35,600 bases of DNA. Origin: an uncultured Actinomycetes bacterium (GTDB lineage: Bacteria; Actinomycetota; Actinomycetes; Nanopelagicales; Nanopelagicaceae). A program made the position numbers and the translations under genes. Below the pieces are notes generated by a model. That model was not told the origin of the DNA. It ran no database searches and saw nothing but the letters and a program-made list of their open reading frames with translations. The stretch lies in assembly GCA_903825945.1 (NCBI GenBank), contig CAIKCJ010000008.1, positions 1 through 35,600 of the forward strand, written 5' to 3'. Positions 8,491-16,665 of this stretch are shown here, in pieces; within the stretch, counting starts at the first letter, position 1; each line of letters begins with the position of its first letter.

Positions 8491-8502
8491 TATTCTTAAC
8501 CC
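8491..8502 (+). promoter_or_regulatory. Leaderless -10 for the lipoprotein gene
   Basis: TATTCT at 8491-8496 is followed by 6 nt and the GTG at 8503. This matches the spacing of the other leaderless promoters here. No ribosome-binding site is present. Confidence 0.55.
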
Positions 8503-9033
8503 GTGACCAATACTCGCCTTCAGAAGAGCGCCGGCCTTGTAGTCGTAGCCGCATCAGTCCTATTACTTAGCGCCTGTGGTGCTACTGGCCCAGATGCCCC
8601 TACTCGCAATATTAAGCAGGTAAGCGATGGCGTCGAGACCAACTCAGGTTCGATTGCAGTGCGCGATATCGTGGTCGTGGCTCAGCCAGATGGCAGCGCT
8701 GCGCTAGTTGGAACATTTATTAATGAAGGTGCTACCCCAGATGCGCTTACGGGCATAACAGTCAATGGCGTTGCAGCCACACTCTCAGCTGCTTCATTCC
8801 CACTTCTTCAAAATAAGCCAGTAATTTTTAGCGGAGATTCCTCAAATGCCTCAGGCACAGTTGCCTCGCTCTCAGCACAACCAGGCGATCGTGTTCCTGT
8901 CATCGTGACATTTAAGAACGCTGCCAGAGCTACTTTGAGTGCGATTATTCGTGCAAAAGCTGATTACTTTGCCAACGTTGGTTCAGGCAAGTTGGTTGCA
9001 CCTGCATCACCAACACCTTCTGCCTCTAAATAA
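8503..9033 (+). CDS. Predicted lipoprotein, unknown function
   Basis: This 176-residue exported protein has a type II signal peptide: basic start, hydrophobic core VVVAASVLLL and lipobox LSAC with lipidated Cys25. The mature part looks all-beta. A segment of about 110 residues (IAVRDIVVVAQPDGSAALVG to IVTFKNAARA) resembles the copper-chaperone/DUF461-like or Ig-like lipoproteins found near carD in some actinobacteria, but I see no methionine/histidine copper motif. The end is Ser/Pro-rich. The start is GTG with a leaderless promoter. It converges on regX3 with a 13-nt gap. Export is confident; function unknown. Confidence 0.85.
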   Translation: MTNTRLQKSAGLVVVAASVLLLSACGATGPDAPTRNIKQVSDGVETNSGSIAVRDIVVVAQPDGSAALVGTFINEGATPDALTGITVNGVAATLSAASFPLLQNKPVIFSGDSSNASGTVASLSAQPGDRVPVIVTFKNAARATLSAIIRAKADYFANVGSGKLVAPASPTPSASK

Positions 9034-9046
9034 ACACAAGTAAAAC

Positions 9047-9730
9047 TTAACCTTCGAACTTATATCCAAGTCCTCGGACTGTCTGGATAAATACTGGGTT
9101 GGCCGGATCTTCCTCAATTTTCGCGCGCAAACGCTTGATGTGAACATCAAGAGTCTTGGTATCACCAAAGTAGTCGCTACCCCATACGCGATCAATCAAC
9201 TGTGAGCGAGTCAGCACGCGACCAGAGTTACGTACCAAAAATTCCAGTAATTCAAATTCCTTCAGCGGCAACTGTTGTTGCGTGCCATTGACTGTAACGA
9301 CGTGACGCTCGATATCCATTCGAACAGGTCCAGCTGCAAGAGTTCCATCTGTGACGCCGGTGTCTTCATCTCCATGTCGACGCAATACTGCACGTATTCG
9401 CGCAACGAGTTCGCGTGTTGAGTATGGCTTGGTGACGTAATCATCTGCGCCTAGCTCGAGCCCAACAACTTTGTCGACCTCACTATCTTTAGCGGTCAAC
9501 ATAATGACTGGAACATTGGAGCGTGTACGCAATTGACGACAGACTTCAGTCCCTGGCAGACCCGGAAGCATGAGGTCTAGCAGCACGAGATCTGCACCGT
9601 GGCGATCAAACTCTTCAATAGCTGCGTTGCCATTGTCAGCTACTGATACTTCAAAACCTTCACGACCCAAGAGATAGGCGAGTGCATCAGAAAAAGATGC
9701 TTCGTCTTCTACTACAAGGATTTTTGTCAT
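9047..9730 (-). CDS. regX3: OmpR-family response regulator RegX3/PhoP-like
   Basis: This 227-residue two-component regulator probably controls phosphate-starvation genes. The receiver has the acidic pair Glu9-Asp10, phospho-acceptor Asp52 (LLDLMLPG), Thr79 and Lys101 (TKPYS). The C-terminal winged helix has LKEFELLEFLVRNSGRVLTR and ends with the VRGLGYKFEG signature. It starts immediately after senX3 (stop TAA directly followed by ATG), so the two are one transcript. The gene is called regX3 in mycobacteria and phoP in Streptomyces; the sequence does not choose between names. Confidence 0.93.
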   Translation of the reverse strand: MTKILVVEDEASFSDALAYLLGREGFEVSVADNGNAAIEEFDRHGADLVLLDLMLPGLPGTEVCRQLRTRSNVPVIMLTAKDSEVDKVVGLELGADDYVTKPYSTRELVARIRAVLRRHGDEDTGVTDGTLAAGPVRMDIERHVVTVNGTQQQLPLKEFELLEFLVRNSGRVLTRSQLIDRVWGSDYFGDTKTLDVHIKRLRAKIEEDPANPVFIQTVRGLGYKFEG

Positions 9731-10855
9731 TTACATTGCCTCCGCGGCGGTTAGTTGAAGTGGTTCAGGAAAACGAAGTGTGAAAGTACTGCCAGCGCCA
9801 GCAACCGACCAGACAGAGACATCCCCACCATGGTTTGTTGCTACGTGCTTAACAATCGAGAGCCCAAGTCCAGTACCGCCAGTGAGACGAGAACGCGCTG
9901 GATCTACGCGATAAAAGCGCTCAAAGATGCGCTCTAAGTCCTTCTCGGGAATACCAATTCCTTGGTCTGTTACGGAAATTTCAACGAGCCCGTTTTGTGA
10001 GCGAAGTGTTATTGCAACACGTGTCTTTTCGGGGCTGTAGTTAATTGCATTCTCAATCAAATTTGAGATAGCCATCAATACCTGGCTGCGATCGCCTTTA
10101 ATCGAGCAATCATTCTGAACACTGAGGATTACTTCGATATTTCGTGAATCCGCGCGCATCTGCGACTGGTCGATTCCTTCCTGAATAACGTCGCGCAACT
10201 CGATATCTTGGGCATTTTTGAGCGGGTCTCCATCTTGAAGCCTGGAGAGATTAATAATCTCCTGAACCAGATCGCTCAGACGCTTTGACTCTGTCTGCAT
10301 ACGCGCTGCAAATTTGGCGATCGCTTCAGGATCATCTGCTGCGCCCAACACTGCTTCAGAGAGAATTGAGAGTGCTCCGATTGGAGTCTTAAGTTCATGT
10401 GAAATGTTTGCAACGAAATCGCGACGAATAGAATCAAGTCGGCGCATCTCTGAATCATCAAAAATAAGAATTGCAATAGTTCCAAAAGTATCGAGCGGAA
10501 CAACTCGCACGAGAAGGTCGTGGGTTCCGCTACCGATTGGGCCGCGAGGAAGTTCGAGTGTGGCTTCTTGGCGCTTTCCGAATCGACGCACCGCGCGAAC
10601 CAACATGAGCAGCGACTCGTTTGTTAAGCGACCATCGCGCACTAATTTATATGTCTCAATACCTGGGGTGGACATGATGACACCCTCACCTTGGGTGAGC
10701 ACAATGCTCTCGGCATCTATATTTGTCAGCAGCTGGGAGAGGCTTTCAGAGAGTCCTTCTGATTGGTCGACCCCGTGCTGGGCGACGGCAGGGGCATGAG
10801 CCTGCTGCCCACGAGCGCTATCGCCCTTAGGGGAGCGGGATTTCAACCAAGCCAT
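9731..10855 (-). CDS. senX3: SenX3/PhoR-type histidine kinase without membrane segments
   Basis: This 374-residue kinase is the partner of RegX3. Order: a polar N-terminus, a PAS-like region (about 45-135), the dimerisation/phosphoacceptor domain with His153 (NISHELKTPIG), then the ATPase domain with an N-box (NLIENAINYSPE, about 265-276), G1 DQGIGIPE, F-box FERFYRVD and G2 GGTGLGLSIV. Mycobacterial SenX3 has two N-terminal transmembrane helices, but no hydrophobic segment of helix length is present here. An in-frame TAG two codons before the ATG rules out a longer N-terminus. The protein therefore appears cytosolic. It is divergent from phoU, whose product modulates this kinase in the family. 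Confidence 0.93.
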   Translation of the reverse strand: MAWLKSRSPKGDSARGQQAHAPAVAQHGVDQSEGLSESLSQLLTNIDAESIVLTQGEGVIMSTPGIETYKLVRDGRLTNESLLMLVRAVRRFGKRQEATLELPRGPIGSGTHDLLVRVVPLDTFGTIAILIFDDSEMRRLDSIRRDFVANISHELKTPIGALSILSEAVLGAADDPEAIAKFAARMQTESKRLSDLVQEIINLSRLQDGDPLKNAQDIELRDVIQEGIDQSQMRADSRNIEVILSVQNDCSIKGDRSQVLMAISNLIENAINYSPEKTRVAITLRSQNGLVEISVTDQGIGIPEKDLERIFERFYRVDPARSRLTGGTGLGLSIVKHVATNHGGDVSVWSVAGAGSTFTLRFPEPLQLTAAEAM

Positions 10856-10867
10856 GGGCTAATCGTA
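10856..10867 (-). promoter_or_regulatory. Leaderless -10 for senX3-regX3
   Basis: TACGAT (10867-10862 on the minus strand) is followed by TAGCCC and then the ATG at 10855. The spacing is 6 nt, as in the other leaderless promoters. Confidence 0.55.
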
Positions 10868-10937
10868 GGAGCCTGACCCGACCACCGGGTACAAGAACGG
10901 CCTAACCTGTGAAAATAACCCCAAATCTTTGGAGATT

Positions 10938-10959
10938 GTTTAATCGCTGTTCACATTCT
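10938..10959 (+). promoter_or_regulatory. Candidate Pho box (two 11-bp units) before phoU
   Basis: GTTTAATCGCT (10938-10948) is followed directly by GTTCACATTCT (10949-10959). The layout matches the actinobacterial PhoP/RegX3 site, a direct repeat of GTTCACC-like heptamers every 11 bp. The second unit matches 6 of 7; the first is weaker. It lies about 39-60 bp upstream of the predicted phoU start, a normal activator distance. Confidence 0.4.
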
Positions 10960-10985
10960 GCGCGCAAGAAGGGCTCCTAAGCGAG

Positions 10986-10997
10986 TACCCTCGCCCC
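10986..10997 (+). promoter_or_regulatory. Leaderless -10 for phoU
   Basis: TACCCT at 10986-10991, then 6 nt, then ATG at 10998. There is no Shine-Dalgarno site. Confidence 0.5.
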
Positions 10998-11654
10998 ATG
11001 CGCGATATCTTCCACGAAGAGCTAGAGGGAATTACCGCTCAGCAGCTGAAAATGACGGCACTTGTCAAAGATGCAATTGAGCAGGCAACTCTCGCGCTCT
11101 TAACTGCCGACCTACAGACCGCCGAAAAAGTTATTCAAGATGACGTAGCGGTGGATTCGATCCAACACGATTTAGATGAACGTTCTATTAGCTTGATGGC
11201 ACGTCAGCAACCTGTTGCCTCAGACTTGCGCACGTTGGTCTCTTCACTTCGCATTAGTGCTGATCTTGAGCGCATGGGCGATCTCGCTCATCACATTGCG
11301 AAACTTGCACGCATGCGTTTTCCAAATAAGGCAGTGCCCGAAGATACGGTTGCGATTGTGACCGACATGGGCAAAGCGGCAAGTCGTATTGTTGAAAAGC
11401 TGGCAGTCGTATTGGAATTCCGCGATATCAATCGCGCACTCGAAATCGAAAAAGATGATGACGAGATGGACAAGCTGCAGCGAACTCTTATCGGCTCACT
11501 TCTTGCTCCAACATGGAAACATTCGGTGGAGTCAGCAGTAGACATGGCATTTTTGAGTCGCTACTACGAGCGTTTCTCAGATCACGTGGTCTCTATCGCG
11601 CAGCGCGTGTACTACACCGAGACCGGTGAATTTGCCAAGAAAGCTGATTCTTAA
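10998..11654 (+). CDS. phoU: Phosphate signalling protein PhoU
   Basis: This 218-residue all-helical protein has the two PhoU repeats. The first contains DLRTLVSSLRISADLERMGD (about 76-95) and the second DMAFLSRYYERFSDHVVSIA (about 180-199). The acidic E/DxxxD residues bind metal in the family. PhoU links the Pst phosphate transporter to the histidine kinase and keeps the pathway off when phosphate is plentiful. It is divergent from senX3-regX3 with a 142-bp gap that holds a possible Pho box. No pst genes are in this window. It converges on gpmA with 16 nt between stops. Confidence 0.94.
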   Translation: MRDIFHEELEGITAQQLKMTALVKDAIEQATLALLTADLQTAEKVIQDDVAVDSIQHDLDERSISLMARQQPVASDLRTLVSSLRISADLERMGDLAHHIAKLARMRFPNKAVPEDTVAIVTDMGKAASRIVEKLAVVLEFRDINRALEIEKDDDEMDKLQRTLIGSLLAPTWKHSVESAVDMAFLSRYYERFSDHVVSIAQRVYYTETGEFAKKADS

Positions 11655-11670
11655 AAGTTAACTATTAGTT

Positions 11671-12417
11671 TTACTTTTTGCCCTGATTGGCGACAGCCGC
11701 GATTGCATCTTTAGCAGCGGCAGGATCTAGATACTCGCCACCAGCTTTCACCGGCTTGAAGTGATCATCGAGCTCGTAGAAGAGTGGGATGCCAGTCGGA
11801 ATATTGAGTCCGGCAATATCTGCGTCAGAAATTCCATCGAGGTGCTTTACAAGTGCACGCAGTGAATTACCGTGAGCAGTCACAAGCACTGTCTTGTGCT
11901 CTGCCAAATCCTTGGTGATCGAATCTTCCCAGTAAGGAATCATGCGGACAATAACATCTTTAAGGCACTCAGTCTTAGGCAAGGCGTCACCAAGATTTGC
12001 ATAGCGGATATCGCTCGCTTGGCTGTATGGGTCGGCATCATCAATCGGTGGAGGCGGAACATCGAAGGAACGACGCCACAATTGGAACTGCTCTTCACCA
12101 TATTGGGCAAGTGTTTGAGCCTTATCTTTTCCTTGCAGCGCGCCGTAGTGGCGTTCATTCAGGCGCCAAGAACGGCGCACTGGTATCCAGGAACGATCAC
12201 AGTTGTCCAGCGCAATCTGAGAGGTATTGATTGCACGACGCAAAAGTGAAGTATGGACAACGTTAGGCAAGAGACCGCGCTCTTTCAGGAGCTCTCCGCC
12301 GCGCACAGCTTCAGTGCGACCCTTATCTGAAAGTGCAACATCCACCCAGCCAGTGAAGAGATTCTTAGCGTTCCATTCGCTCTCACCATGGCGGAGCAAG
12401 ATCAATTGTGTTGTCAT
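11671..12417 (-). CDS. gpmA: 2,3-bisphosphoglycerate-dependent phosphoglycerate mutase
   Basis: This 248-residue glycolytic enzyme interconverts 3- and 2-phosphoglycerate. Histidine-phosphatase motifs are LRHGESEWN with the phospho-His at about residue 10, [20 protein letters not shown], and the second catalytic His in [11 protein letters not shown]. Length matches the dPGM family. It overlaps mshA by ATGA. The mshA-gpm-senX3-regX3 neighbourhood is also found in M. tuberculosis, though here phoU lies between and the directions differ. Confidence 0.96.
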   Translation of the reverse strand: MTTQLILLRHGESEWNAKNLFTGWVDVALSDKGRTEAVRGGELLKERGLLPNVVHTSLLRRAINTSQIALDNCDRSWIPVRRSWRLNERHYGALQGKDKAQTLAQYGEEQFQLWRRSFDVPPPPIDDADPYSQASDIRYANLGDALPKTECLKDVIVRMIPYWEDSITKDLAEHKTVLVTAHGNSLRALVKHLDGISDADIAGLNIPTGIPLFYELDDHFKPVKAGGEYLDPAAAKDAIAAVANQGKK

Positions 12418-13682
12418 GAGAGCAGTTTAATAGATGAATCCTGTCGCTCTGACAGCACCCAGTCATAGACATCAAGAGTTCTGCGAGCTGCCAGATCCCA
12501 ACCGAAGTTCGAGGCATGTTTCATAGCGCCAAGTGACAACGTGATTCTGCGAGCAGGATCAGCAAGCAGGCGCGAGATCACCGCAGACCAGGCTCGCGGA
12601 TCATGGCCATCGACCAAGGAGCCCGAGATTCCATCGGCCACAGCGGTGCGCAGCCCTCCGACCGCAGTTGCAACAACAGGTGTTCCGCATGCTTGAGCTT
12701 CTAGTGCAACGAGGCCGAAGCTCTCTGAATAACTAGGTACGCAGACCAGGTCTGCAGCGCGATACCAATCTGGCAACACATCACGCGATACCGGTGGCAT
12801 GAAGTGAACTATGTCTTCTACACCCAAGAATTTTGCAAGTGATTTGAGGCGATCGGGCTCGCTGCTACCACTACCAGATGCACCGCCAATAATGACCAGC
12901 GCTAATTTGGCGCGAAGGTGTGGGCTGTGTGAAACCATTTCGGCAACAGTGCGAACTAATACTTCTGGACCCTTGTGCGGTTGAATGCGACCGACAAAAG
13001 TTAATAGTTGAGCATCGGGAGCAATATTTAATTTCGCGCGAGCGGCTGCTTTTCCAGTACCTGGCGTAAAGCGTTGGAGGTCTACACCCGGTGTAACAAC
13101 AAAAACATTATCTGGGCACGCACCATAGAGTGAGACCAAACTTGCGGCTTCTGCATCGGTATTAGCGATCAGCGCAGCTGCATTCTTAACAATCTGCTCT
13201 TCGCCGATTGCACGTGTAAGTGGCTCTGCACTTTCTCCTTCAGCTAGGTTGAGATTCTTCACCTTAGCCATTGTGTGCATGGTGTGGACGAGTGGAATCT
13301 GAGTTTGCTCCGAGACCATCCAGCCAAGCTGTCCACTAATCCAATAATGCGAGTGAAGAATTTTGTAGTAATTTTTTGGAAGCGTGCTTAAAGTATCCAT
13401 CATGCCGTGAGTGAGTGCACCTAATTGCGACGGCAGCTCTTCTTTCGATAACCCTTTGTATGGCCCGGCTTCGATGTGGCGGACTCGAACGCCTGGCGCG
13501 ATCTCAACCACAGCGGAGTGATTGACATCAGTTGCACGAGTGAAGATGTCTACTTCGACACCTGCGGCAGCCATTTTGATGGCATTCTCGACGACATAGA
13601 TATTCATTCCTCCGGCGTCACCTGTGCCCGCTTGCTCTAAGGGCGAGGTGTGCACCATCAAGGTGGCAATGCGGCCGTTCAT
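12414..13682 (-). CDS. mshA: D-inositol-3-phosphate glycosyltransferase (mycothiol synthesis)
   Basis: This 422-residue GT4 enzyme adds N-acetylglucosamine from UDP-GlcNAc to 1-L-inositol-1-phosphate, the first step of mycothiol synthesis. MshA hallmarks are [18 protein letters not shown] near the start, [12 protein letters not shown], and [12 protein letters not shown]. The C-terminal Rossmann half has [12 protein letters not shown] and the catalytic E-x7-E stretch [19 protein letters not shown]. Start and length agree with known MshA proteins. It follows the asparaginase gene by 1 nt and overlaps gpmA. The later mycothiol genes (mshB, C, D) are not in the window. Confidence 0.93.
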   Translation of the reverse strand: MNGRIATLMVHTSPLEQAGTGDAGGMNIYVVENAIKMAAAGVEVDIFTRATDVNHSAVVEIAPGVRVRHIEAGPYKGLSKEELPSQLGALTHGMMDTLSTLPKNYYKILHSHYWISGQLGWMVSEQTQIPLVHTMHTMAKVKNLNLAEGESAEPLTRAIGEEQIVKNAAALIANTDAEAASLVSLYGACPDNVFVVTPGVDLQRFTPGTGKAAARAKLNIAPDAQLLTFVGRIQPHKGPEVLVRTVAEMVSHSPHLRAKLALVIIGGASGSGSSEPDRLKSLAKFLGVEDIVHFMPPVSRDVLPDWYRAADLVCVPSYSESFGLVALEAQACGTPVVATAVGGLRTAVADGISGSLVDGHDPRAWSAVISRLLADPARRITLSLGAMKHASNFGWDLAARRTLDVYDWVLSERQDSSIKLLS

Positions 13683-13683
13683 C

Positions 13684-14619
13684 TCATAAGTGTAAGGTCG
13701 TCCGCACTTCCCCGACTACTTCAGATCCACCCATAATTGGTGCAATGTCGATCCCGGCATCCACTCCCCACGCAGAAAATACGGCTTTATTTATTACCGC
13801 GAACGGACGTAGGCCACCATCAGCAATTTTGAAGGCGCAGGTACGGCCATCTGCCAGAGAAAATACTTCTACCGCTTCGATGCCATCTTTCATGTAGAGC
13901 CCTGGGACTCGCTGCATCGCCACGGTTGTGGTTCGACCGACACCAGCAACCATCACTGGATAGCTGCGAGCTGCCGATATGACTTCTTGGTGCACCAGAT
14001 CCGTAGAAACTGTGACTCGATGAATTGCTGTGGCAAGAGAGTGGGTTGTCATTCCAAAGAGTGGTGCCCCGCAGCCATCAGCAGTGACAATCTCGAGTAG
14101 ACGACCGCTAAGTTCCTGCATCTCGTGGCGAATGGCTACTTGAAGAGGGTGCGCTGGATCTAGGTAGGTCTCTAAATCCCAGCCATTAATTACGCAGGTT
14201 GCAAGCATTGCAGAATGTTTACCGCTGCAATTATGTGCAAGACGCGTGGGTTCTTTATCTCCCCATGCTTCTTTCTCCGCAGTACCTAGCGGGCGATCTT
14301 TTGCGTTGCGAAGATAACTCTCGTCAAGACCAGCGTCTTTGAGTATTGATTGCACAACATCAAAATGTGCTTGCGATCCCGAATGGCTCGACTGAGCCAT
14401 TGCTAGTTGCTCTGGTGAAAGTTTGAGTCCATGGCGCACCATCGCAGATGCTTGCATAACTTTTACAGTCGAGCGCGGAAATATCACTGAATCTATTTCG
14501 CCAGCACTAGCCGCAACCGAGCCATTTTTATGTAACAAAACAAAATGGCCTTTATGTTCTGATTCGACTACTCCGGCGCGAGTAACTTCTACGAGTACTT
14601 CCCCAAATCCTTGGTTCAC
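13684..14619 (-). CDS. Asparaginase II family protein (PF06089-type)
   Basis: This 311-residue protein belongs to the actinobacterial/rhizobial asparaginase family unrelated to E. coli AnsA/AnsB. Recognisable segments are SVIFPRSTVKVMQASAMV (about 44-61), AQSSHSGSQAHFDVV, HNCSGKHSAMLA (about 129-140) and DGCGAPLFGM. The Ser-x-x-Lys pairs in RSTVK and SGKHS resemble the serine-beta-lactamase-like active-site arrangement proposed for this family. It probably hydrolyses L-asparagine to aspartate and ammonia, but the substrate is inferred. There is no signal peptide. The start codon is GTG, 13 nt after the nitrobindin-like gene, with AGG upstream. Confidence 0.82.
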   Translation of the reverse strand: MNQGFGEVLVEVTRAGVVESEHKGHFVLLHKNGSVAASAGEIDSVIFPRSTVKVMQASAMVRHGLKLSPEQLAMAQSSHSGSQAHFDVVQSILKDAGLDESYLRNAKDRPLGTAEKEAWGDKEPTRLAHNCSGKHSAMLATCVINGWDLETYLDPAHPLQVAIRHEMQELSGRLLEIVTADGCGAPLFGMTTHSLATAIHRVTVSTDLVHQEVISAARSYPVMVAGVGRTTTVAMQRVPGLYMKDGIEAVEVFSLADGRTCAFKIADGGLRPFAVINKAVFSAWGVDAGIDIAPIMGGSEVVGEVRTTLHL

Positions 14620-14632
14620 GAAAAACCTATTT

Positions 14633-15133
14633 CTATTCTGCTTGGCGTTCTAGAGTCGACCAAAGATATGCCTGAAGCGTGTGACCATCAGATGCTTTGT
14701 CGTAGGCATAGAAAAGTTCGCCTTCGACTAAACCGTAGAGTCGTGATCCTGCGGTGACAATGTCCGTAGATGGCGATGAATAACCTTGGTCCATTGCGAG
14801 TTGGATTTTCGGTCCGCTATGAACACCAACCCAACCTTCGGCCATACCCGAACTATGAGCGATCACAATTTCGAGAACATTATTTGGCTTTGGACGCCAG
14901 AAACCTGTCTCTGATTCGAATTGCTTCACGATCTCGTTATTGTCATCGATAATCCATGAGCGGGAGTAATAGTTAAGAAAGTTGCGACCGTCGTGGTTGA
15001 AAGTCACCTCGTGGGCGTATTGGAATGGCTCGATTGTTGGGTATTCGCCACGCCCCTTGCCGCGCCAGGTTCCAACGAGCCATGCAAGTGGATAAAGATC
15101 TTCGTGAAGTCCCTCAGGAATTGTAAAAGCCAT
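14633..15133 (-). CDS. Nitrobindin-like / FABP-like heme-binding protein
   Basis: This 166-residue protein is of the THAP4/nitrobindin (DUF1794) beta-barrel type. It begins with LYPLAWLVGTWRGKGRGEYP; GxWxGxGxGxYPT is the family signature. A conserved region late in the chain (ELFYAYD) precedes the last strand. Relatives bind ferric heme and act on nitric oxide or peroxynitrite; I cannot place the axial histidine with certainty. I chose the ATG at 15133 over a longer frame starting at 15298. It forms TAATG with the stop of the small membrane protein, and the signature then sits at the N-terminus. Confidence 0.82.
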   Translation of the reverse strand: MAFTIPEGLHEDLYPLAWLVGTWRGKGRGEYPTIEPFQYAHEVTFNHDGRNFLNYYSRSWIIDDNNEIVKQFESETGFWRPKPNNVLEIVIAHSSGMAEGWVGVHSGPKIQLAMDQGYSSPSTDIVTAGSRLYGLVEGELFYAYDKASDGHTLQAYLWSTLERQAE

Positions 15134-15291
15134 TATTTTTTGCCCACTTCCCGTGTTCGTTGCCCCGTGCCCTTCGCCAGAGACGGCGAGCTCTTCCAAA
15201 TTCGAATTGCGCCCCGTAGACCAAAGAAGATCATCACAAGCCCAAAGGCTGCAGATCCCCCGATCAGGAGCAATGAATCGAAGACCACCAT
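15133..15291 (-). CDS. Small single-pass membrane protein, 52 residues
   Basis: A short frame sits between ygfZ and the nitrobindin-like gene, from ATG 15291-15289 to TAA 15135-15133. It starts MVVFDSLLLIGGSAAFG, continues through LVMIFFGLRG, and has a basic tail ending REVGKK. One hydrophobic helix (about residues 4-26) followed by Arg/Lys predicts a membrane anchor with its C-terminus inside. The stop overlaps the next start as TAATG, and the start is 9 nt after the ygfZ stop, as expected of an operon gene. No family recognised. Confidence 0.68.
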   Translation of the reverse strand: MVVFDSLLLIGGSAAFGLVMIFFGLRGAIRIWKSSPSLAKGTGQRTREVGKK

Positions 15292-15300
15292 GGGTCAAGA

Positions 15301-16209
15301 TTACTCTGCGGGGACCAGAACTTCCTGCGTTGCGCTAACGCCATCGATCTCTAGAACTGCATCTACGGGCGTAGTTCGCTTGATGACAGCAAGTGCAATT
15401 GGCCCAAGTTCGAAATGGCGAGCAACAGTGCCGATATATCCGATCTCTTTACCGTCCAACGTGATTTTGTCGCCATGAGCCGGCATATGAACCATCGAGC
15501 CGTCTAGATGTAGCAGAACTAAGCGACGTGGCGGGTGGCCCAAATTAAAGACTTTTGCAACAGTCTCTTGGCCACGATAGCAACCCTTTTTCATATGGAC
15601 CGCAGTGTTAATAAATCCCAGCTCATTGGGAATGGATTTGTGATCGGTCTCAAAGAGGATACGAGCTCGCCCAGCAGCAACTCGCTGCGCTTCTAGCGCC
15701 CATATTCCGATCTGTTTATTTCCTAGATCCAGCTCTTCGGTGAAAGATTCAAGCTTCTCGCGTTCGATAATCGCATACGGCCCACCGATTGCATCCGTAA
15801 CCCCAGGAGTGCGCACAACAGCAAAATCACCAGTGGCATCAATGACATCGACATCCAACATAAATCGCATCTTGTTCAGAAAAGTAACAAACTCAGCTAC
15901 TTTTTCACGCTCAGTGTGAATCCACATTGTGGTTCCATCATCGGCTAGGAAAAATTGTTGTTCGATTCGACCATTAGCGTCGAGCAAGAGTGACTCGGTC
16001 CATGTACCTGTGGGGAGTGTCGTTAGTTCTTGTGTGGTCATGTTGTTAATCCACGTGATGCGGTCTGCACCTGTAATTGCAATAACACCGCGGTGCGAAA
16101 GATCAGCCCAGATTGTTCCGAGCTCTAGTGCGCGTTGTTCGTGATTGGGTTCACCGAAATGCCAGATTGCACCCTTGTCTGGACCATCTTCGACAAGTAC
16201 GGCGCTCAT
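15301..16209 (-). CDS. ygfZ: YgfZ/GcvT-like folate-binding Fe-S repair protein
   Basis: This 302-residue protein is of the YgfZ (Iba57) family, which uses tetrahydrofolate to help assemble or repair certain Fe-S enzymes. The family signature K-G-C-Y-x-G-Q-E is present as KKGCYRGQETVAKVFNLGH (about residues 217-235), with its conserved cysteine. N-terminal GcvT-like parts include LSHRGVIAITGADRITWIN. I set the start at 16209 (MSAVLVEDG). It is 10 nt after the fur stop; the 52 extra codons of the longest frame lie inside fur. Glycine-cleavage GcvT is excluded by size and by this motif. Confidence 0.87.
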   Translation of the reverse strand: MSAVLVEDGPDKGAIWHFGEPNHEQRALELGTIWADLSHRGVIAITGADRITWINNMTTQELTTLPTGTWTESLLLDANGRIEQQFFLADDGTTMWIHTEREKVAEFVTFLNKMRFMLDVDVIDATGDFAVVRTPGVTDAIGGPYAIIEREKLESFTEELDLGNKQIGIWALEAQRVAAGRARILFETDHKSIPNELGFINTAVHMKKGCYRGQETVAKVFNLGHPPRRLVLLHLDGSMVHMPAHGDKITLDGKEIGYIGTVARHFELGPIALAVIKRTTPVDAVLEIDGVSATQEVLVPAE

Positions 16210-16219
16210 AGAAGTAATT

Positions 16220-16633
16220 TTAGGCTTTGTTAAAGCAGGAACCACAGGTGCCATAGATGGCGAAGTGAGTGACATCGGTATGGAAGCCGTAATCATCGAG
16301 TAGACCCTGCACGAAACTTGCTGAGGACTCGATCGGAGCATCTCCAACTTCTCCGCAGACACCACAGACGAGATGTAGGTGCGTCAATTCTTCTGCTGCG
16401 TGATAGGTCGCACCGCCATGGCCCAAGTGAGTGTGTTGAACAAGTCCAACATTCTCGAGAGTTTCAAGGTTGCGATACACAGTGGAGAGATTGATCCCGG
16501 GATGCGTCTGGTGAATCTTGGCCGCGACCTCTTCAGGTGTGGCATGACCCAGTGTGCGAACTGCTTGTAATACCAATTCACGTTGAGGGGTGAGGCGAAG
16601 GCCTTTTTCGCGGAGTTCATGCTGTTGTGCCAT
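16220..16633 (-). CDS. Fur-family metal-dependent repressor (Fur/Zur type)
   Basis: This 137-residue regulator has an N-terminal winged helix ([13 protein letters not shown]; recognition region [14 protein letters not shown]) and a C-terminal dimerisation/metal domain. The structural zinc site is visible as CGVCG (about 91-95) and CGSC (about 131-134). His-rich stretches HLHLVCG and DVTHFAIYG supply the regulatory site. The ortholog position in Streptomyces (before ygfZ and nitrobindin genes) holds a Zur-type protein, so zinc is a good guess. Sequence alone does not separate Fur, Zur and PerR. Leaderless start. First gene of a seven-gene operon. Confidence 0.9.
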   Translation of the reverse strand: MAQQHELREKGLRLTPQRELVLQAVRTLGHATPEEVAAKIHQTHPGINLSTVYRNLETLENVGLVQHTHLGHGGATYHAAEELTHLHLVCGVCGEVGDAPIESSASFVQGLLDDYGFHTDVTHFAIYGTCGSCFNKA

Positions 16634-16645
16634 GCCGTAATTGTA
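16634..16645 (-). promoter_or_regulatory. Leaderless -10 for the fur-family operon
   Basis: TACAAT (16645-16640, minus strand) is a near-consensus -10. It is followed by 6 nt and the ATG at 16633. The region sits inside the 32-bp gap to glnR, so its -35 region would fall at the glnR start. Confidence 0.6.
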
Positions 16646-16649
16646 TGGG

Positions 16650-16665
16650 TATTCTTAGGATCCTT
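16650..16665 (+). promoter_or_regulatory. -10 for glnR in a 32-bp divergent gap
   Basis: TATTCT at 16650-16655 would start RNA near 16662, only about 4 nt before the ATG at 16666. An alternative hexamer TAGGAT at 16656-16661 is closer than usual. Either way the mRNA has almost no leader, and the promoter abuts the divergent -10 at 16640-16645. Confidence 0.45.

Noticed and set aside
14633-15298. Longer N-terminus for the nitrobindin-like protein
   Set aside because: The extra 55 residues overlap a better small membrane-protein frame and lack family similarity; the TAATG junction supports the start at 15133.
16220-16365. Longer N-terminus for YgfZ
   Set aside because: The extra 52 codons lie inside the Fur-family gene and read as low-complexity sequence; the short start lies 10 nt after the fur stop.
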